The notes under the pieces are model-generated. The model ran no database searches, was not told the origin of the DNA, and worked only from the letters and a program-made list of their open reading frames with translations. From positions 1-64,000 of the forward strand of contig KV423993.1 in assembly GCA_001632435.1 (NCBI GenBank): a stretch of DNA of 64,000 bases, in the 5' to 3' direction. Positions 47,061-58,051 of this stretch are shown in pieces (within the stretch, counting starts at the first letter, position 1; each line of letters begins with the position of its first letter). Source of the stretch: Calocera cornea HHB12733. Taxonomy: Eukaryota > Basidiomycota > Dacrymycetes > Dacrymycetales > Dacrymycetaceae. The position numbers were made by a program, and so were the translations under genes.

Positions 47061-48341
47061 CTAGCAAGAGGGTCCGGCGCAGCGCGCCTACTGCCCTTAC
47101 TAGACCCTTTTTACAGGAAAGCCCCATCCAGCAGATATCCGCTTTTGAGCTGCACCGCCACAAGGTCCGCGTCTAGAGAGTCCCTACCTTAGTCCGGAGC
47201 CGAGCCTGTTCAGCACTCGGAGGTACGACTAAGGCATTGCACGCGTCTAGAGAGTCCCTCCACCTAGTCCGGAGCCAAGTCCCTTCAGCACTCGGAGCTA
47301 GAACTTGGGCATGACGCAACAGTATGCTCCGGACATCTACTGCAATATTCACTTGACAACACATCATATAACTCCAGACACTGTCACTCAGTATGTCAAG
47401 AGTCAGTTGCATGATATCTTAAAGATTGAAATCAATGAAATGTTCAGGAATAGACTACAAACTCTGAATATACGCACAGTTATAGTGGCTTGTGAGCGTC
47501 CGGATGTCAGAATAGTTGCTGAGGTCACAATCTGAGTGAATGCCTATACGTCCAGAGGAGTTTTGTTGTGGACAGGTCCTGGAAGTAATGCAAGATGGTT
47601 TACTGCATTGGAAATGATATAACCTCTGGACATGCAATTATGGTGTTAAGGTGTATATATTCTGGATAACCATGATAAATAGCATCTAACTCAGCCTTCC
47701 AAAGTCTAGACATTTGGCTATGGGCATATATGTGTATGATTAGGTGAAAAAAATTGGTCTAGAATGCTTATTAAAATCCGATAGTTATGACATGGTGTTA
47801 ATGCAAACAAAACTGCACCACTGACACTCCGGAGATTACACTGCAATATTGACTATTTAGAAAATGTCTAATTTCTTGACCAGCCATTCACACAAGTATC
47901 TATATATAAAATCCTTGTTCCTTTCCTGAAGAAGGTGTGATAATTTGACCGTCCTATAGATGGTCTCTCTCTGGAACATACACACTATGTAGTAGAGACA
48001 GAACGTCCAGAAAATAACAGTAACCAGCAAGGGTGACACTAATTATTTAAGTGTGCAATTGTTTGCGTATATCTGGACCTGATATACGATAAGTTCCTGA
48101 GGTGTAGAACATGTTGTGACATGAGTATTTGCAATAGTTTTCTGGAGTGAACCGTTGCGCAATGCCTATGTTTCACCTCCGAGTGCTGAACAGGCTCGGC
48201 TCCGGAGTGCAGGTGGAGGGACTCTGGAGACGCGGAACTTGTGGCGATGCAGCCACAAGCAGGATATCTGCTGGATGGGGCTTTACTGCGGAAATGGTCT
48301 AGCAAGGGAGGTGGGCGCGCTGCGCCGGACCCTCTTACTAG
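47061..48341. mobile_element. ~1.28-kb non-autonomous element with long terminal inverted repeats
   Basis: Long GC-rich inverted arms (about 47061-47380 and 48080-48341) flank an AT-rich interior without a gene. The outermost arm sequence, CTAG(C/T)AAGAGGGTCCGGCG.., is itself nearly palindromic, ending CTTACTAGACCC on the left arm. Further in, both arms share GATATCTGCTGGATGGGGC and GTGCTGAACAGGCTCGGCTCC (on the reverse strand of the left arm). The interior has recurring (C/G)TCC(A/G)GA / TCTGGA motifs and a direct repeat (CTCCGGA..CTGCAATATT at 47327 and 47827). No clear target-site duplication was found, so the exact ends and class are uncertain. Confidence 0.75.
47169..47316 (+). repeat. 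74-bp tandem duplication inside the left arm
   Basis: Two adjacent copies starting GCGTCTAGAGAGTCCCT at 47169 and 47243, both ending in the CAGCACTCGGAG region. The right arm has only one copy, so the duplication arose after the arms formed. Confidence 0.82.
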
Positions 48342-48394
48342 AGGCAGTAACCGCGAGGACCGAGTGTCCTTCTATTGGAGGATGTTGTTGCTTC

Positions 48395-48955
48395 AACTGG
48401 GCATTTGCTTCCACTACCACTTTACTTCCGCTTCATCTTTAGTCCCGCTCTCTACTTTACTTCCGTCAGTCGACTTGCTTCCGAAGACCATTTGATTCCG
48501 TATCTGAATTTACTTCCAAGCCTACATTTACTTCCGCAGCTAGATTTGTTTCCACTGTAAATATATTTCCGCTTTTTTACTTCCGCTTCCTCTTTTGTTT
48601 CCGCCGAATATCTTGCTTCAGTTTCTTTGGATAGTTTACCTCCCTATCACTTGCTTCGGTCGCGCTTATTTGCATCCGTGGTAGACCTTGCTTCCGCTAT
48701 CTAATTTCCTCCCACCTTCGACATTGCCTGTTCGCTTCCATTTGCTTCCGCTTCTGCATTTACTTCAGCTGCACATTGTGCTCCCGAGTTGTCTTTGCAT
48801 CCGATTTCTCATTTACTTCCGTCAGTATATATACGTCCGCGCTCAGGTTTGCTTCAGTGTTGCCATGTGCTTCCGTTTGGTTTTCCTTCCGCTCAACTAC
48901 TTGCATCCGCTGTGAATCCGCTTTCTGATTTACCTCCCTTCCTCACTCAGCTTCC
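48395..48955 (+). repeat. Degenerate 18-bp tandem array, copy 3
   Basis: About 28 units with core TTTGCTTCCG or close variants (TTTACTTCCG, TTTGCATCCG) and ~8 variable bases. It begins within ~55 bp of the long-TIR element and ends before 49000. Core, period and strand are as in arrays 1 and 2. Confidence 0.85.
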
Positions 48956-51353
48956 GCAATAGCACCTAGGCAAGCGGACATATATATGTCTCCGCGCTCC
49001 GTAGATACCTTGCAGGGCGGGAGCGCGGGTTGTCCAGAAAATCAGTAACTGGGGTGTTCACCACATGGATCCGGTCCACTATGTCGTGTGGGTTCTTTGC
49101 GCTCGAGGACCATCACTTTTATCGCAAGCCGTGGAAAACCCTAAAAGATCAGCTGGCTTATGCTTATCGATACAGCAACGTATGAAGAGGGGGTCCACGG
49201 ACCCTGCGGTGATCCTCAGCTTCAATCATGCACGGGGCCCCTGAAATTTCATGTTCTTGTTTCCGGCAAGGGTCTTTAATATCGGATTGCGGCGAGCGAA
49301 CAGCGAACGAATCTTCATCTTCCTAGAAAGGCTCACGAGCTGAGGGGACAGGGTATGGTTGATCGGCGTTGATTCCGGTGTGTACGTGACAGGGCTTAGT
49401 GTTCAGTTCCACTCCCCTGGAGTGCTGCAGGGATACGAGCCCGACAGCAGCGTGTTTCGCCATTCATGGCTCACGGGCACCCCACTTACATAGATGGCTG
49501 GGTTCACGTACGTCATTCGAGGTTTCTTGGCTGAGAGTAATACGTTGTGCCACCTCAAGATGTTGCAGTTGAGACTGAGACAGCCGTGCGGAGGTGAATT
49601 GAACCACCGAAGCCAGACGAATCATCCAGCCTCCGGTAGCAACTGCACTGAGAAGCCGCGAGAATCCATGTCTGTGAAACTTCTTAGGCGCATACGAGGA
49701 GGTCGCCGTAGCGAGTAAAAAAAAAAGGTGCACATGGGAGGCTGACACGTTCACGCTCCCTCGCGCATGTGACGCGGCGTACCGCCATCCTGCGACTTCG
49801 AAGACGATCAGAATCTAGATAACGAGGGAGTGGATAGCGAATTTCTGCTCCAAGACTGTCTTTGGTAGCACCTCGGAACACGGCGGTGGTTTAGGAGAGG
49901 AACAGCGTGTGTGTCCGCACTGGCACAAGCTCAGCCATATGCGCGAGTAACGCCGGGTTCTCGCGAAGCACAGGATGGCTGCTCGAACACGCGCGTCAGC
50001 GGCATGCACCCCCCAGACACGCGGGTACGGTAAAAGTGGATACATTGACGATCAAGAGTCAAGGATACCAACGGCACAAGAAATGTGCAAGGTGCCAGCA
50101 ACGACTGGCTGGGCTCGATCGGAGTAAATGATCAATCAAGGGGTAGTCCGTCGCCAGCGGTTATGTATTCGGGATGTAATGGCAGGCACCGAGCTTCCTT
50201 AAGCTGTCAAGAGGAATCAATGGGATGAAATCTGGTGCCCCGGACATTATGGGTGAAGAATGATGAGGATCCTGGCTGAATGTGGCTGCAAAGGGATGCG
50301 ATGACACTGATTAAGGACGAGAGTGAAGCCTGAAGCCAGAGTGACGGAGGAATGCGCACGTGTAGTCCGAACTAACACCAATTAGGGCTTGGGCCGATTG
50401 GCTGTCCCTTGTGGGCCACATTGAAGCGCCCCAGGCTAGCAGAAATCATTTCCGAACCACGCTGTTCTTGCTCCAGCCGGCCCAAGGACACTGGCAACGG
50501 CGAAGGAGCTGGACGGTGCAAGCAGCGCCTTCACGATGCGTAGGCGATGATCGTCCGCGCCATCTCGGTTGGCTCAGGGTTCCCCCAGAGTCGGAGCCAC
50601 GCTCAGGAAGCGGAGACGGAAGTATCGTGCCCCCCGATGCTTCCTGCACGTGAAAGCGAGTGGGCGATTGGCCAAAATGCATCCGTGATGCGCGTTCGCG
50701 AATTTGAGTTTGATGGGCCCGCGCACGGAGGAGGGCCCAGGACCGCTGGGGTGACAGGCGCGAACAATGGGTCACCGGCCACCTCATTATGCTTCAACCA
50801 CTCAGCTAAAGTTCCAATCGTGCAAGGGCGATACTCAATGCAGCCCATGACGACAATGCCGTGCCGGTGTTGATGGCCAGTCCAGTGCCGGACCGGGAAA
50901 GGGGGGAGGAATGAGTTGGAACCGAGGATCAGATGGGCATCCTCAAACGGACAGGACGGGTGATGATGTTCTGCGAACAAGGCCTGTGTCACGGGAAGGC
51001 TGGCCGCGTCCTCGTTTGTCCCTGCCAATCTGCTCGCCTATCGTGCTTCTTGTGATCACGGAAGACGGCCGAGAGTGACAGGCTCCGCCGAGGAAGCGCA
51101 GAGTCGAGTGGGCGAGGATCGCCTTCGCGCCATCCTTCACACTCAGAGGCTCGGAGAAGCGCCGAATCTCACACCTGAGCAGGCACGCCCTGACCCTCCC
51201 ATCAGTCGCGACATATAACCTTGACTCGCTCCCGCTTCACTCTCCATTCCTCACCCCCCCTTCCCTCACCCCTCCCGCCTCCCCTGGTCTAATCCCCGCC
51301 CCTGGCTAGGCCCCGCTCCCGTTCATCTCTACGACTGCATCCCTGCTTAAGCG

Positions 51354-54184
51354 ATGGACAACGAGTATCAGCCAAACATGCTGGACTACTCCCCCGACCT
51401 CGAGGGCAACATCCCCGTCGGCGAGCTGCCCCATCTCCGCCATGATGTCGCAGAGCACCACCTTAACGACCCAAACTACTTTATTGAGGAGCACATCCAC
51501 CTGCGCCGCATTCAGCACTCTACCGAGAAGATGACCGACTTCGACTCCATCGGGGACGATCGTGTCGAAGTTGAGGTCGAGAACGACATCGAGGATGACT
51601 CTCCCTATCCCGAGGTCCGAGCCGCCGTGTCCAACACTGACGATCCCACTATGCCCGTCAACACGTTCCGCATGTGGTTCCTGGGCCTGCTGTTCACCAT
51701 CGTCATCTCGGGGCTGAACCAATTCTTCTCCCTCAGGAGTGCGTCTCATTCCCCGCCCCTGTCGATGACTCGCTGACTCTCATCGTAGTACCCTCCGTGA
51801 CGATCACTGCGCTGGTTGCCCAGCTGGTCGCACTGCCGTGCGGCAAGTTCCTCGAGCGTGTGCTGCCCACAAGAGTGTTTCGCACCTTTGGATACGAGTG
51901 GACCCTCAACCCTGGCCCATTCAACATCAAGGAGCACACCGTCATTACAGGTCTGTACCCATAAACTCGAGATGGCCGCCAGTCGCTGATTAGCCCTCAG
52001 TCATGGCTAATGTCGTGTACGGCGGAGCATACGCGACCGACATTCTGATCACACAAACCGTGTTCTACAATCAGACGTTACCGGTTGGTTATCAGTGTGC
52101 GTCAATTTCATCTCATCTCATCTATCTCATCTCATCTCTGATATCTGTGCTAGTGCTGCTGGTCATATCAACCCAGATGATTGGCTTCTCCTTTGCCGGC
52201 ATATGCCGTCGCTGGCTCGTATGGCCCTCGTCGATGATCTTCCCTTCCACTCTTGTGAACACGGCCCTGTTCAACACGCTGCACTCCACATACGGACATG
52301 ACGACAAGGGCAGGATCTCCCGGGAGAAGTTCTTCTTGATCGCTTTCCTCTGCTCTTTCCTGTGGTACTTCTTCCCTGGGTACCTGTTCGCCGCACTTTC
52401 GTACTTCAACTGGATCTGCTGGATTGCGCCCAACAACTTCGTCGTCAATGCGATCTTCGGATTCGAGTCCGGCCTGGGCATGAGCCTGATCACCTTCGAC
52501 TGGGCCCAGATTACCTATACTGGGTCCCCGCTGGTGTCGCCATGGTGGGCAGAAGCAAACGTGTTCGCAGCCGTCGTGATCGTCTACTGGTTAATTTGTC
52601 CGATCATGTACTTCAAGAACACCTTCTTCGCGTCCTATCTTCCCATGGTCAGCGGCAGCTCCTATGACAACACCGGCGCCGAGTACAATGCAAGTCGCAT
52701 CATCCTCAATGGTGTATTTCAAGAGGATCTATATGAGGAGTACTCACCACTCTACCTCTCGACCTCCTTCACCCTCGCCTACGGCCTGTCGTTCGCAGCT
52801 CTCACCAGCACCATCGTGCACACCTTCCTCTGGTACCGACACGATATCATACGCCAGTTCCGCGCCTCGCTTAAGGACGAATCGGACATCCACTCTCGCC
52901 TGATGTGTGCGTACAAGGAGGTACCGAATTGGTGGTATGCTGCACTTGGTGTGGCCAGCCTGGTCTGCGGCATTGTCTGCATAGAGGTTTATGACACCAA
53001 GCTCCCGGTTTGGGCATTCTTTGTTGCAATCTCCATCGCCCTCGTCTACCTCATTCCGGTCGGCATGATCCAGGCTATCACTAACCAGCAAGTTGGCTTG
53101 AACGTCATCACGGAACTCATCGTCGGGTATGCCGTGCCCGGCAGACCTGTCGCCATGATGATTTTCAAGACATTTGGCTACATCACCATGTCTCAAGCAT
53201 TGGCATTCGTTTCCGATTTGAAGCTCGGACAGTGAGTCCCGATCAGAACCTCAGCGTGGATGCAGCTGAAGGCTTACCTAGCTACATGAAGATTCCTCCC
53301 CGGTTGATGTTCAGTGCTCAAGTCGTAGCCGGCCTTCTCGCCTGCTTCATTGTTGTCGGCGTACAGGACTGGATGCTCGGTAACATTGATGGCATCTGCA
53401 CACCCGACCAGAAAGGTGAGCGCGTATTCCTTCGATTACCGTCTACAACGGTCGCTCACCAGGCAAAACAGATCACTTCACATGCCCTAACTCGCGTGTG
53501 TTCGGGACTGCTTCTCTCATATGGGGCGGTATTGGTCCTGGACGCATATTCTCGAAAGGCGCAGTGTATTACCCTCTGGTGTACTTCTTCCTCATCGGAG
53601 CGATCCTGCCCATTCCGTTCTGGCTGCTTGCGAAGAAGTATCCGCAGTCTTGGTTCAAAGTGAGTGACGTTATTATGATTCTCGTGTGGTCATCTCATGT
53701 GCACCTTTTAGTATGTCAATATCCCTGTGTTCTTCACCGGTCCCGGATATATGCCTCCAGCGACACCTATCAACTATGTTGCCTGGTTCATAGTCGGAAC
53801 GTTCTTCCAGTATTTCATGAGGAGACATCACTTCACTTGGTGGTCTCGTTATAACTACATATTGTCCGCGGCTCTCGATTCGGGCCTGGCGATATCGACA
53901 ATCGTCATCTTCTTTGCGTACGTCGAACCTTCATCATGTCGAGAGATATTCTGATTGTTATGCGTGTTTAGTCTATCGTTCCCTGCACACGGAACGATCG
54001 GAGCAGATAACATTGCGTTATGGTGGGGCAACAATGGTGAGTTCCTGAATGCTCTCCTGTCCTCCCGCCTAGACTAACAAACGTTACCCAAGTTTTCATC
54101 GAAACAATCGATTTCGCTGGCACAGGCTACCTTCCGCTTCCCGACAGCGGATACTTCGGAATACCGCAAGGTTCCTGGTCGTGA
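51354..54184 (+). CDS. Oligopeptide transporter (OPT family)
   Basis: Model: join(51354..51738, 51789..51950, 52001..52096, 52154..53231, 53282..53415, 53472..53659, 53712..53917, 53972..54036, 54093..54184), 801 aa. OPT proteins are proton-coupled plasma-membrane importers of small peptides, glutathione or metal chelates. After an acidic cytosolic N-terminus (~100 aa), hydrophobic segments start at FRMWFLGLLFTIVISGLNQFF. Family strings include NPGPFNIKEHTVI, GGAYATDILITQ, QMIGFSFAGICRRWLVWP, FNWICWIAPNN, PGRPVAMMIFKTFGYITMSQA, YMKIPPR and GGIGPGRIFS. Substrate cannot be inferred. Nine exons, all phases consistent. Its stop converges on the phosphatase gene. Confidence 0.95.
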
Positions 54185-54413
54185 AATGAACCATTCTATT
54201 AGTCCACATCTTGAAAACGTGGCGTGTTGTATTTTTAGGGCACAGTAGGGAATTATCCGTTTGTAGGATTGATGAGATCTGTCTTCCGCGCACTGTACAT
54301 ATTACGATGACGGCTCTATGCCAAAGGTACAATACAATAGTGTATACAGGATGTGTGCCACTCTTCACGCTGCCAACCCCCCGGAGGGAACGGAACCTGG
54401 AGAAATCGCAGGA

Positions 54414-57400
54414 TCATATGTAAATGGCGTACGCCCCGATCACCGGGCGATGGTCGCTGCGGGCGTCCAGGGACCGCATCTCCGCATCGTCTAGAGTCTT
54501 GTAACAGAGCACAACAACATCTCCCCTTCTAGGGTCTGATCGTATCGTTGGCGATGGTGTTTGATCATGCATGGAGGCGCGAGAAAGGAGACCGGGTAGA
54601 TGATGCCACCATTTAGAGGCCGTGCCCAGACTAGCGGAGGATTTGGGTTCCTCTGTCTGCGGCGTTGGCATCAGAGAGGTCGAATCAACCAGTACAGGTG
54701 GAAGACGGGGTGGAGACACCGCGACAGGTACTACGGAAGGACTCGAAGGTGCAGAGTCGCCTTTCGAGCGGGGCTTCTTCCATTTTGTATGCCACTGAGC
54801 GAAGGGCCGATCAGGATCGAATGTCGTTGACTTCAGCAAGCGCGGCTTGGACGGGTGCGGTGGACTTTCGCTGCCAGCATACCCTTCTTCATCGTGGTCC
54901 ATTACGCCGCGGTCTGTGTTCCGACGCAACAATCCAGAAGAGTGTGGGGATGGCACATGGGGACTCGTCGGCGAGTCGGCGCCGGACGAATCTGGTTGGC
55001 TATCAGCGATAGTGGAAGTCGAGTTTCGTCGCCCCTTGTCAACAGCAGGCCGTATTCGTGAAGATCCAGCCCAAGCGTTGCTGAAGTAACCGCGGCGAAA
55101 GCTACCTCGACCTACAAATCCGCCGTCCTCCGAGTCAGGTGTAGGGTCAGGCTCCGAAGGCACTGTTGTCTTCCACAGTATTCGATCGCACCAACTTGGC
55201 ACTCTCTGTTTGCTAGAAGTATCGTAGGACGTCGGCACTTCTTCTTCTTCCAAGGTTGCACGAGATAGGTGCGTTCGTGTTGACAACGAACGCCCCATAG
55301 GAGGCTTCATGTGGGTAGCAATAGGAGATATTGGGTTCAAAGGGGCATCCACGGCAGCCGTCGGCATCGATTCTGGTGTGATAGATGTGGGGCGGCTAGA
55401 AGTCGCTGGACTATTTGGTCGCCCGAGAAAGTCCATGAATTTCGTTCTAGCTTTCTGTGCCGCAGGTAAAGCAAGCAACTTGTGGGCAGCTTGAGCTGCG
55501 GCAGCCAACGATGCCGCAACTAGATTCTCTTCGTCGTCGTCATCTTCGTCATCTTCGTCCTCGTCTGCGTCGGTCGTCCAAATCGTGGATCCAGTCCAAG
55601 CTGATCCGTTTGAGATGAAGGAGCTCGATTCAAAATCAGGTCTTCCGTGCTCGTTCTCGTGGTCGTGTTCGTGATCGTCATGATCATCATGTTCTTCCCG
55701 ATCCGTAGCAACGCCATGTTCGTCAGTCTCTTCTAAGCGCTCCACAGTATCGGCAGTGATACGTCGCCTATGTCCTGGCCGCCGAATCACAGCATCGCGT
55801 ATCGATCGTCTTCGAACATCGTACTTGTACGTTGGCGGAAAGCGGGGCGGTTCCTCTTGGAAATCCACCTTCCCCTCCTGTATAAGCTTGTGCAGCTGAT
55901 CAAACTCCAGGGCTTGGGCATAGTCTACCTCGAAGATCAGTGGAACTCGAATGATAATAACGACGTTCCTACCTCTTCGTGATATGAGCCAGTCTGCATG
56001 CAACCGTGATAAATCCAAGCGGAAGTTGAGATCTCCGAAGACGAACGTGTAGTCGAAACGGTCGGTCACGTCTACGAGTGACGATGAGAAGAGCTCAAGG
56101 AAGATTTCGATCGACAATACCCTCAGATACGAGCCGGGGATCGTTCGGTGGGAGGAAGGTATCGACCTCGAGCTCGTTCTTCCCAAATTGGATCGGATTC
56201 AGAGAGCCGAAAATGGTAATGCAGGCGTACCTTAATCTTATGCAGATTGGCAAGTCGCAATGCAACTTTGCCCTCATGTGCAGCCAGATGAGCATTGACA
56301 AACAGCAGCCTGACTCCTGCAAAATTTATGCTGACACCCGCTCCCCCTTTGTTACCAACCCGTCCACCGATGAGACCGGCGGTGACGGTTCCTGTTGAAT
56401 AGCCTGTCCAAGCAATAAGTAGCGAGTTCTATCGTGATGCTCGTAGTCGCTGTTACCTTTCACAAGGGGCCGACAATCGCGCTGGACGAAAACGGCGATG
56501 TAGATGCCCATCAAGCGTTCTTTGCACAGCAGCACGTACGGGCCCTTCACCCCAGCTCTCAGGCGAGCTTGTTCCGCACTCAAGGTCACGGTACCACCGT
56601 GCTCCGGGATATTCCAACCCAGATAGGGTCCCCCCAGGTGATAATCCTCTGTAGGCAAGTCCCATACGTTCTCGGGCGCAGACTCCATTGCAGCCGGTGC
56701 TGAGGCACTCGCCTCCATTGGCATGCTCGGTGCAGGGTGAAGGTCTTTTATATGAGCAGAGGCTTCTCGTAGAGCGGGTTGCACTCCTGACATCGACCCA
56801 ACGCCGTTCTGAAACCAATCCTCCAAGATCGCTGACCAGCTCGACAACGTCCCTGGAACGAACGCGTTCGTATCGCCCTTCGCATTGCGCGAATGTCGCT
56901 GTCGCTCCTTCTCTCTGTCTTTATCTCTCCTAGAGGCTTCGCGTTCCGGCTGCTTCTCCCTGTCTTTGTGCCTGTCCTTGAACGTTGCTCCCAGGCCCAT
57001 TGGAATCCCGGAATGAGTTGGACATTCCTGGCCCGCACTAGAGATGACATTTTAGAGCAAGTAGTCTTCGATTTTCAGTCAGACGCACACGATGACTATG
57101 TGGAAGGGATGATCGTCATCTGTAGGCAGTGGGGGCAGCGAGCCGTCTCTGACCTCGAGAGGAACGTGCGGCGGAACAGAGCCAAGAAGCGCTCGAAGAT
57201 CTCCCTGCCTACAGTTCAGCTCGGCACAGATCAGATAATGCACTATACACGAACGTGCGGTAAACTTTCATGCATATTCCACCTGCAACTTGGTGAGTGG
57301 CGCTCACGATCTCCAGGAATGGCATAAACGTACGTGATTATCTTGATCTTTAGGAATGGATGCTCATGTGGTGGTGAGGAATCCGCGCTCTTCTCGGGGA

Positions 57401-57729
57401 TTTTGCGTACTGGGGGAGGGGAGCTTATGGTGAGGTTTGGTACGAGCCTGTCCGAGAGGCTGTTTCGCGGCGAGGCTGGATTGTCTTCATGGTGTGGAAA
57501 CAACGCTTGGAGCCTGCTGAAGACGTGGTTGTGGCCTAGGCGAATCAAACGTGGCGATGAGGAGATTGAAGAACGCAAGCAATAGTAGCACGTACCTGAT
57601 CCACTGGCCGCAGAGGGCGGTGCGCGTGCGGGTCGCTCCGTCTGTCTGTTGGGCAATGGTGGCCGGTTGATTGTCCGAGGGGGAGGCGGACTTCCACTGG
57701 ATGGTCCCATGCGCGTTGTCCAGGAGCAT
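54414..57729 (-). CDS. Inositol polyphosphate 5-phosphatase with large insertions
   Basis: Model: complement(54414..55924, 55973..56071, 56121..56178, 56231..56403, 56457..57037, 57089..57204, 57255..57282, 57334..57513, 57596..57729), 959 aa. It removes the 5-phosphate of phosphoinositides or inositol phosphates. The endonuclease/phosphatase fold shows TWNMHESLPHGDL, AGQECPTHSG, GGRVGNKGGAGVS, VNAHLAAHEGKV, FGDLNFRLDL, PPTYKYD, VPSWCDRILW and SDHRPVIGAYAI. Most of exon 9 is extra: ~210 residues of acidic/His-rich low complexity lie before SWCDRIL and ~220 Ser/Pro-rich residues before SDHRPV, where the family normally has a few dozen. The start (57729) is the first in-frame ATG and is the least certain point. 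Confidence 0.9.
55925..55972 (-). other. Translatable 48-bp intron of the 5-phosphatase gene
   Basis: This intron is a multiple of three and has no in-frame stop. Retention would add 16 mostly hydrophobic residues (GRNVVIIIRVPLIFEV) within LISRR/DYAQALEF. Splicing restores the family reading LISRRDYAQALEF, so removal is the expected form. Confidence 0.75.
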
Positions 57730-58051
57730 GAGGTGGTCTCCGGCAAGATCAAGGACAGGGTATATGCGCAATATGTGAGCGAGATACCAAGCGAGGGAGG
57801 ATATGGCGGTCACAGCCAAGTTGCAGTAGGGTGCATGCAACCCAGTCGAGTCCGACTATCTACACAGCGCGACTGACCCGACAAGGTGTGGTGACGAGGG
57901 CGCTTCGTGGTGGCGGTGCTAAGCGTTCACCGACACTTACATAATACAATCCCTCTTCCTTCCGCTAGGGTTCTCTCGCTCACAGCCACTGGTCCGGGGT
58001 GTGCAGCGAAGTCAATCGACCAGTGGGGGTCGGCAGTCCATCTACCAATCG
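57730..58051. promoter_or_regulatory. Shared upstream region, 5-phosphatase / IPI1
   Basis: A 322-bp divergent region. If the phosphatase starts further upstream through an unseen exon, this gap would be smaller. No sites assigned. Confidence 0.45.

Larger units (their letters stand above)
46507..51353. other. 4.8-kb gene-free, repeat-rich island
   Basis: This contains the PalI 3' region, a long-TIR element (47061-48341) and 18-bp array 3 (~48395-48955), listed separately. From ~49000 to 51353 I find no supported gene. A minus-strand frame at 50603-51028 (141 codons) has no recognisable feature. The last few hundred bases are the promoter side of the oligopeptide transporter. Confidence 0.6.

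Noticed and set aside
50603..51028. A 141-codon minus-strand frame upstream of the oligopeptide transporter
   Set aside because: No domain, no promoter signal, and other frames of similar length lie in the same GC-rich sequence. Could not be supported.
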